From contig OW386285.2 in NCBI GenBank assembly GCA_936432065.2, forward strand, positions 30,807,920-30,871,919: a stretch of 64,000 nt of DNA. The letters run 5' to 3'. Positions 56,742 to 64,000 of the stretch are shown here, piece after piece (the stretch's first letter is position 1; each line of letters opens with the position of its first letter). Made by a program: the position numbers and the translations under genes. The DNA is from Rutpela maculata. Taxonomy: Eukaryota; Arthropoda; Insecta; Coleoptera; Cerambycidae. The notes beneath the pieces are model-generated. The model made no database searches, was not told where the DNA came from, and worked only from the letters and a program-made list of their open reading frames with translations.

Positions 56742-59055
56742 CTAATAAGTACTGAAATAATAATAACAATAATAATTAATCATTTAAGCAATTTACTTAT
56801 GCAAGCCTCATTGTTTTACTCATAGATCAAGTATGTCACCGAATCCCTATAAGTTCATGACTAATTGTAATGTAACATTTTTTCTTAGAATGCTATCAGC
56901 ATCCATCTTCTAAAGTAGTAAAAATAATATACAACTTTAAGAAACCATTCGAATCTCACACTCTGCATTGTTTCAGAAAATAAAACTTATCACATTTATA
57001 AATTTCTTCTATTTCTACAAAAATAACTTAAACCCCGGCCCATTAAAGGAGTTTTATGCTCTATTGTAAGCAAATAGAACAAGTGAAAATGTTAGAAGGA
57101 AAATATATTTTTAGTTTACAGGCACCATTTTATTCCATTTTTATAGCGCATACAAAAAAGGAAAATCTATTTTTATTTGTAAATATTCATCCTGTTATTG
57201 ACAGAAGAATATAAACAAACAAGAAACACGATAATAGTGCGGCCATAATCGCGGAGCAGTATACGATATAATACGAAATCGATGGGCCACCGACGACTGA
57301 CTCAATTACCATTATTATTTTATTGGTATAAGTAAGTCGTGCGACGTCATAAACTTGAATGACCTTTTGGCATCCGGAACTTGGTTATTTGACGATTCTA
57401 CAGTGATATTTCAAGGCTTATAACCTTTTTATGGCGGCAATCAAAATACTTTTCTCATATAAAAACTATGTACGTTTTAACTTTTATATTGTTTCTCTCA
57501 TCATCCTTGCTACGGTAATAAATTGTTTGCAAGGGATAAATTGGCTCTTCATATACAGGATGTTTTAAAAATGTTTCGCCATATACTACTAATAGATTAC
57601 AGAAAACATTTGAGTGTCACATATTACGGTGCTGATACAATTAGTAGTAAAGATGAAATTGTGAATAGCGACCTTGTTTAATCCTACTTAACAAATTAAA
57701 AGCAGTATAAGAGGGAGAATAACATGAATTTCGTTTACCTAGATGTCAAAAGTAAAGTGCCCCAAAGATCCATATTAGGACTCATTAATCCTAAGAGTGT
57801 CATAACGGAGGCACCACATTTTTAGGTGCAGATGGCACATTAAATTCACTTTAGCAGCATGTGAAAAATAAACGTTGAAATGCTGCAATATCGTTTTATT
57901 GTAATAAATTGCCATTAATTGAAAATTGATTAATAAATATGACTTTTAATCATAATCTAGAAAACAATATGGATATATTCAAATTCATTGGAACCGCGAT
58001 GTGGATTTCGTTACAAATCAACTGACCAGAAATATTTGAAAAATCATTAAATCTCGTGACGTGACCTTGAAACATGCATCCTAAGTTATTGGAATATTTC
58101 TTGTACAGAGTAAAGTAGTCAGAACAGTTACAAACCTGGGATAAAAAATGATGTTAAACAAAAATTCCTCGGTCTAAATATTTTAACATTCCCTTTATTA
58201 TGTTATATACATTTTTGGTCACATTAATAGGAGAGAGGACAGTGTAGGGCGACAGATCATGGTTCAGGGAAAAACAGATGATAAGAGGCCAAAAGGAGTT
58301 CCTACAAAATATTGAGCTAATGTTACCACGGAATTGATGCGAAACAGCGTTGCTGAGATCGTAGGCTTAACAAACAAGTTGACTCAAATTTAGACCACCA
58401 TATTGGTGTGGCCATTTTAAATTATTCAGTTTTCATGATTCTCTTGGGAGCTTAAAGTCAATTTCTGTTTAAGTGTAAAATTTCAATTTTCTAGCATGTC
58501 TGGAGGCGTCGGAGAAAGATAAACGTGGCAAAATCCATATACAGATTAGGCAAATGTGGTTTTATATATCCTGAGGTAAACAAATGCAAGAAAGAAAACA
58601 GAGAAATTAGGAAAAGAAAGACGGATGTACTGCTCCCAGCAGGTTCCACACTTCGTGAAATCTTATTTTTATCACCTTGTCATGTATTAATGCATGGCAA
58701 CCATACCTATTGCTTCTAACCGCCTGTGCATTGTAGTGGAAGTAGATATGTCTTTATTTTCACTTTTTCACATCTCCAAATTTTTTGGATAGATTTAAAT
58801 AAATAGTTGAATTATTGTATTAAATGATTATTTTTTAAAAAATTGTAAAAGCATTTATATAAAGAATCCTTGACTATCGTTTTTTGAGCGATCATTCTGT
58901 ATACTTTCACTGTTGGGTTTCTTCATCACCAATAAACTCAACTACATTTCAGATATTATTTTCATCTGTAATTTTTATGAATTGTTTTTTAAGGTTACCG
59001 TCTTGAACTAAAATTAGGGCAATTTTTTCTCTGGAAATCGTGTTAAGTACGTGCA
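56742..59055. other. Unassigned AT-rich stretch
   Basis: Scattered repeat words only (ATACAGGATGTTTTAAAAAT at 57555, GGCACCACATTTTTAGGTGC at 57811). A 64-codon frame at 58525 has no recognisable motif. Probably intergenic or very old repeats. Confidence 0.4.
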
Positions 59056-59059
59056 AATT

Positions 59060-59410
59060 TAAAATAAAGAAAAATCAAATAGGCTTAGAATGTCATGAAA
59101 CTTCGAGATTTTGAGTTGGAGCAAAAAAAATATGTCTGTCGTTCTGTCTGTAATTTTTTTGTGCACGATTATTCTGGAACGGTGTACGATATTGATTTGA
59201 AATTAGGTAAACTCATGTATTATAACGGGATCTTAACTAGATTATATTGTGATCTTATTCCGTTGAAGGTTGTGGGGTAAATGGATAAAACAAGCACGTA
59301 AGAGTACATAAAATTGGAATTTAGTGTATAAATAATTTTCTTGGCATCAGCCACCCCCATCATCACCTCCTTTACTACCCCCCAACCCATTATTAAAGAG
59401 AATAAGCCAG
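59060..59410 (+). mobile_element. ACTTCCACATCC-family remnant, copy G
   Basis: Internal part only: AAATAGGCTTAGAATGTCAT, CTTCGAGATTTTGAG, TGTCTGTAATTTTTTTGTGC, CACGATTATTCTGGAACG, TTGAAATTAGG, GGTTGTGGGGTAAATG, and CCACCCCCATCATCACC. Both ends are missing. Confidence 0.7.
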
Positions 59411-60016
59411 TATAATAAAAAACGTCTCTATTCTCGCCGCATACACACCACACTTATATATTAAAAGTTCTAGAAACTGAACAAACATGCCGTTAAGTAG
59501 ATAGAGCAATGATGTAAAAAAATACATCAATACGGCATCGGCACACAGTGGGAAATTTATGGCTTTTTTTGGACAACAATTGAGACGCGGGTCATTTCAT
59601 AATCGATTGCAGTAATTTTTTTTAAGTAATCATCAAGAGCTGTACGACTGCTACAATTTGGAAAAGTCTATTCTTACTTTTGATCATTAGGTATAGCGGA
59701 AGTAAGGAGTCGGAAGAGTATACAAAATCGTGCTAAAGTTATGAAACCTACCCCCCCCCCCCCCCCGAGGTAGTAGACCGCAATGGCCCTTGGGGGTGGA
59801 ATCTACCCTGCCAGGGGGTGTAAAGTTGTTTCTTTTTTTTCTTGTCAAAAAAGTTTACCTCTGTTTTCGAGGACGCTGGTTTGATCCTTCTTTCACCCTT
59901 AAACTGTCGGAAACCACGCCTTTTATAATAATAATAGGTAGCGACTTGGCCGATATTAGGGATTCGTATTATCATTTTATTTGTTTTTGCCGCCTTTACT
60001 GTTTTCTGGGTAAATC

Positions 60017-60292
60017 TTGTGTCCTCGAGGTATCCGTAGCGTTTATTGTAAGACTTGTCAAGGTAAATTTTGTAAGAATTGTGCGCCCGAGGATGAAGAT
60101 GATGAATCAAGCACAGAAATAAACGAAGCCAATGATAACAGTTATGATAATGCTGTAAACTTAGTAATCTTTATTTCCGATCATGAATCGGAAACGGACG
60201 ATGAAGAAGGAGATAATAGCATTGATTGTGATGTTCATTTCGAGGAATATGAACCATGTAATTCTCTTTGTAGGCGCCCTAGGTTATATTAA
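60017..60292 (+). CDS. Small Cys-rich, acidic frame of unknown function
   Basis: Opens without an ATG: CPRGIRSVYCKTCQGKFCKN, CAPEDEDDESSTEINEAND, then an acidic serine-rich stretch (HESETDDEEGDNSIDCDV) and YEPCNSLCRRPRLY before the stop. The C-x8-C-x2-C-x4-C-x2-C pattern suggests a small zinc-binding module. It could be the C-terminal end of a transposase (piggyBac and others end in Cys-rich modules) whose main body is gone. I do not recognise the family. It sits between the left arm of Transib-like element 2 and the nested mariner element, whose start at 60340 is just downstream. Confidence 0.4.
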   Translation: MCPRGIRSVYCKTCQGKFCKNCAPEDEDDESSTEINEANDNSYDNAVNLVIFISDHESETDDEEGDNSIDCDVHFEEYEPCNSLCRRPRLY

Positions 60293-60339
60293 AGTCTTGT
60301 ATAAAATATTATATTGTACTCAAAAACGTGTCCTGTATA

Positions 60340-62502
60340 TACAGGCTATCTCGGCACTATGGGGCAATACTTCGGAAACATATAGTTCGGGTCAAAATAA
60401 CACTAAAAGTATCTATAATTTTTTTTCTTAGGGCGCCCCCCTATGGAGATATTACCCTCTAAAAGTTACATATTCAAGAAGGTTTTTTGCCTATTACTTC
60501 CAAACCGTTTTATCGATTTTAATAAAATTTGGACTGTATACATATTAAATGAGTATCTTTATTCCAGAAATATGGCGCCCTTTATATCTTGTCTAGGAAG
60601 CCAGGGGTGTTCCACCCCCAATGCTTTTTACCCCTAAATTTTGACATAAATTAATTTTTGAAAATTAAGGTCACATTTTTAAATTTCTTCTTATTTGACA
60701 TCGATAAAGCGATCCGTTTTTGAGAAAAAATAATTTTACTGATAAGGGACAAAGACTGACATTTCGTCAACACATCACTACATACTACAACTACAATACA
60801 CACATAACTACAATAACTACATAACTAAAATAAATGTTCGATGTGAGCACCCTGTACAAGAATACATTCTCGTAAGCGAGATAAGTTGGATCGCTGAACC
60901 TGAAATAGCATTCCATTCCGAATGGCTTCACATTGGGTAGTGATTCTTTGTAACATATCTTCCCTTGTTTGTACCAGTGTAGTATATACTAAATGAGATG
61001 ACCCCAAAATAAAAAACCTAATGGGTTTAGATCAGGAGAGCGAGGAGACCACGGTACTGGACGTCCTCGGCCAATCCATCGGTGGGGACATTTTTTGATC
61101 TAAATATTCCCTGACTGTGATGCTGACATCATGCATGTACGTCATGTTTCTTATAGTTGCTAATGGCACATCTTCCAATAAACCATCTAGATTTTCTTGT
61201 AGAAACCTCAAGTAATTTTCCCCATTTAACCGATTTTTCAAGACAAATGGCCCTATTAAATAATCTTTAATTATTCCTGCCCAGACGTTAATTTGAAATT
61301 GTTGTTGGTGACGAGTTCGAAGAATTGCATGAGAATTTTCATCGTTCCAACTATGTAGATTGTGAGAATTTATTACACCATCCCTGCGAAATTCTGCTTC
61401 ATCCGTGAACAAAACACTAGCAATAAACTTGCGGTCTTCCTGTTGCTTTTGCAGATACCAATTATTATATTGAACTCGAGCAGGGTAGTCGTCCGGGGAC
61501 ATTGCATGAACTTTCTGGATGTGGATAGGATAGAGAAGCTGTTCTTTCAAAATTCTGTGAACCACCGACTTCGAAGTGTTAAATTGCGCTGAGAGCTTCC
61601 TAACGTTTATTGATGAGTCTTCGGCAACAGCATCTAATACAGCTTCTTCTAGTACAACTGTACGAACAGTTCTAAGACCACCTTCACCTCCTCGTTTCGG
61701 TTCCACGCTCCCTAAACATTAATAGGGTTATTTTTTTAACTAGTTATTTATTCTAAAATTTTTATTATTTTGTTTTTTTATTCCTAGATGGATATCTACC
61801 TGTTTTTGTATTCAACGGTTTACCCGGTCAAAAGATTTCCTGTTAGGAAAGTGTTCCCCACAAAGCCGTCTGGCTTCCGAACCATTACCGGTAGCAAGTT
61901 GCATGTCGGCATATTCACCAGATGAAAAATTTGCCATGTCAATAAACTACTATCACAGAACTACTTACAACTTACATTACTTGCTACTCAAATTTGACGT
62001 TTAAATTTATTCAATTGTTTTCTCACAGGTATTATACAGTAGTTTGTATTACTAATATTCCTTAGTCCCTTATCAGTTAAATCATTTTTTCTCAAAAACG
62101 GATCGCTTTATCGACGTCAAACAAGAATATCTTTTTTTTAGAAAATTGTTTAAGGAATTTAAAAATGTGACTTTAATTTTCAAATATCAATTTATGTCAA
62201 AATTTAGGGGTAAAAAGCATTGGGGGTGTTCCACCCCCTGGCTTCCTAGACAAGATACGAAGGGCGCCATATTTCTGGAATAAAGATACTCATTTAATAT
62301 GTACCCAGTTCAATATTTATTAAAGTCGATAGAACGGTTTAGAAGTAATAGGCAAAAAACCTTCTTGAATATGTAACCATTAAAGGGTAATATCTCCGTA
62401 GGGTGGCGCCATAAGAAAAAAAATTATAGGTACTTTTAGTGTTATTTTGACCCAAACTATACGTTCCCGAAGTATTGCCCCATAGTGCCGGGATACCCTG
62501 TA
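60340..62502 (-). mobile_element. Tc1/mariner-type element with ~430-bp TIRs
   Basis: TA dinucleotides flank TACAGGSTATCYCGGCACTA ends (60338-60341 and 62501-62504). The arms, about 60340-60760 and 62068-62502, are inverted copies: GGGGCAATACTTCG, TGAGTATCTTTATTCCAGAA, GGCGCCC, GGTGTTCCACCCCC and ACGGATCGCTTTATCGA in both. A transposase gene lies between the arms on the minus strand. TA target duplication and the CAGGGTATCCC-like end fit the Tc1/mariner superfamily. Confidence 0.88.
60825..61938 (-). pseudogene. Tc1/mariner-type transposase 2, frameshifted
   Basis: Begins MANFSSGEYADMQLATGNGS and EARRLCGEHFPNRKSFDRVN (61938-61815), a typical N-terminus of this insect family. It is separated by a stop-containing gap, perhaps an intron ending at about 61713, from SVEPKRGGEGGLRTVRTVVL (61706). 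Then come a helix-turn-helix (INVRKLSAQFNTSKSVVHRI), the first Asp in SVLFTDEAEFRRDGV, QINVWAGIIKDYLIGPFVLK, and the second Asp in NMTYMHD. After a shift, GRPVPWSPRSPDLNPLGFLF carries the third Asp; after another shift come YTTLVQTREDMLQRITTQCE and the end GAHIEHLF at 60825. At least two frameshifts and one stop. It would have cut and pasted its host element at TA. Confidence 0.9.
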
Positions 62503-63262
62503 TAATTTATTAAAAACCAAAACAACAATATTATTCTCTTCCTTATGTCCCGTTTTAAGGAACATGAATTTCAAATCCTTGCGATGATAGGTTCATTTTT
62601 GATGAGGATGTAAAATGGACAAATGGTGACTTTGAAACCACTTCTACTCAATATACAAATTAGAAAATAAAAAAATCTATTTTCCACCCCCTGGAGGTGA
62701 AAACAACACTCTGAGATTGTCACAATTCACTCTTACCATTATCCTTGATCAGCATCCTCGAAAACGGGGGTAAACGTCTTTAACAAGAAAAAAAAGAAAC
62801 AATTTTACACCCCCTGACAGGGTAGATTCCACTCCCAAGGGCGATTGTGTTCTACAACCTGACATATTCCACCATCAGTTATATCCCCATGAAGAAACAA
62901 AGAATCCCTGCAAAAATAGTCGATGCTAAGCTGTCATATGAGAAATAAGCATAAGGGGGTGGTTTTGGCCGTTAAATGACTAAAAACTTTTTTCACCCTG
63001 TTTTTCGTATTTACTACCTTCGAAAACGGGGAGGGGATGGGTTTCATAACTTTAGCACGATTTTGCATACTCTTCCGACTCCATACTTCCACTATAATGG
63101 TCAAAAGTAAAAATAAGAATCGACTTTTTCCAAATTGTAGCAGTGGTAGAGTAAACTACAGCTCTTGACGAATACTTAAAAAAAAAATTACTGCAATCGA
63201 TTGTGAAATGAGTCGCGTCTCAATTATTGTCCGGCCAGTGGCCATAAACCCACTGTGCGGCA

Positions 63263-64000
63263 GTTGCTTTGCTCTTCGGGGCCGGTTTTACATGCAAAGA
63301 GATTAATGTGTAATGCGTAAAAATTGTCACAAATTACAATTTATTTTATTACCATTATATCGCACATTTTTCGAAATATAGTATCAGATTTCAAATCCGT
63401 CTCTGGCATGACGCCCAAAAATCCGATGTATGGTAATGAGTATTTCTAATAAACAAATAGTCGTAAAAAAGTTTACTGAAGTTTACACAAAATATGTTAA
63501 TTAGGGAAATTACCAATTGCCATTTCCTCAGCATTGAGAAATTGTAAACCCTCTACAAGTAATTAGTATGTACTTAACTATTTTATTTTACAAACTTCCT
63601 TCTGCTTTTACATGCCTCTCAGTGCAGTATATAAAATGTTAGTCATTTCCTGTATTTCCCAGCGAGTACATTTAAGTAAATTACTCGTAAATATCATATT
63701 TCTGCTATGATAAAATTAGTGCAATGTGTGAAAATGCGCAACTCTAGCAGTGTCCAAATGAAGCGCGCTTGTCTCTCGGATTATATCATCTCAGGCATTT
63801 GCATATTTCTATCTCGGAGGCGCCTATAAGCATCATCTTATGTTGTAGCTACCGAATTAATGACGAATTGTTCCCTTATTACGTATTATTAGGTTATCTA
63901 ACGGAGAAATGCGATTATTCTGAAGGCAATTCATCTTCCGCTATGTTTCATCAGAATTTCAAAATGGTACATATATATTAGAGCTTGTCGCGCTCAATGA
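63263..64000. other. Unassigned stretch to the window end
   Basis: No recognisable gene. A 70-codon open frame at 63769-63981 has no motif I know. The region may be non-repetitive flanking DNA of Transib-like element 2. Confidence 0.4.

Larger units (their letters stand above)
59544..63257. mobile_element. Transib-like element 2 (CACAGTGGG ends, 5-bp duplication)
   Basis: Inverted ends CACAGTGGGAAATTTATGG and CACAGTGGGTTTATGG (read inward) are flanked by exact 5-bp duplications CGGCA (59539-59543 and 63258-63262). The arms stay homologous for several hundred bp (GAGACGC, CAATCGATTGCAGTAATTTT, GCTACAATTTGGAAAA, CGGAAGAGTAT, AATCGTGCTAAAG, then the CCCCCTG..AGGG..TAGA and TCGAGGACGCTG blocks). 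A nonamer-like ACAACAATT / ACAATAATT lies 22 and 20 bp inside the heptamer. A Tc1/mariner element (60340-62502) is inserted. A cysteine-rich frame lies at 60017-60292. No RAG1-like catalytic core was recognised. Confidence 0.75.

Noticed and set aside
59748..60110. 120-codon minus-strand frame ending in poly-Gly
   Set aside because: Lies across the C16 homopolymer and the arm of Transib-like element 2; antisense to the Cys-rich frame; no motif.
63769..63981. 70-codon frame near the window end
   Set aside because: No recognisable motif, no upstream support, and length compatible with chance.

Overview
The window looks like a stretch of an AT-rich, repeat-packed arthropod nuclear genome, most probably an insect. 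The evidence is indirect: every recognisable gene is a eukaryotic transposon gene, there are spliceosomal introns of 50-70 bp, and jockey-, RTE- and R1/I-type non-LTR retroelements occur together with hAT, Tc1/mariner, Transib-like and long-TIR DNA elements. I could not recognise any conserved host gene, and the species cannot be named from the sequence alone.

Layout. 1-1.24 kb is a 122-bp minisatellite arranged as an A/B dimer; it abuts a broken tyrosine-recombinase (Crypton-like) gene (1.3-2.4 kb). 4.4-6.8 kb holds an RNase H fragment and a 5'-truncated jockey-type element (minus strand). 8.6-12.7 kb holds pieces of a multi-copy protein family (GLTHGRG/EQHVDMR region, then a Cys-rich CXC tail); the CXC tail there lies inside a long-inverted-repeat element. 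13.5-16 kb is an RTE element split by an R1/I-like fragment. 16-26 kb is dominated by a repeat whose ends read ACTTCCACATCC, split once by a perfect-length palindromic element and once by a hAT-type element; it also includes a two-exon CXC gene piece (19.8-20.2 kb) and two inverted-repeat elements. 27.7-29.6 kb is a compact element with 523-bp inverted repeats around a CXC reading frame with a single stop. 29.6-31.3 kb is a mariner-type transposase gene split by an ACTTCC repeat. 32.5-36 kb and 36.5-41.6 kb are two large nested inverted-repeat structures; the second contains a hAT-type element and a small LTR (TRIM) element, both with exact target duplications. 42-48 kb holds RT fragments and three copies of a tRNA-module repeat, one of which received a jockey-type copy. 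48.1-52.2 kb is an RT gene interrupted by a 3-kb hAT element. 53.1-56.7 kb is another long-IR element with a CXC pseudogene, split by an element with CACAGTGGGG ends. 59.5-63.3 kb is a second CACAGTGGG element containing a Tc1/mariner element.

The biology here is transposons inserted into transposons. Relative ages can be read from the nesting, because many insertions keep exact duplications (8 bp for three hAT-type elements, 5 bp for the two Transib-like elements and the TRIM, 11 bp for one jockey copy). Two points stand out. First, the CXC-tailed protein family sits inside long-TIR elements in three independent places, which argues that it is a DNA-transposon protein, perhaps Academ-type. 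Second, two elements have ends identical to the V(D)J recombination heptamer CACAGTG and GC-rich 5-bp duplications, as expected of Transib, the RAG1-related superfamily.

All boundaries were read by eye and may be off by a few bases. Superfamily names rest on remembered family features and on motifs in the sequence, not on any search.
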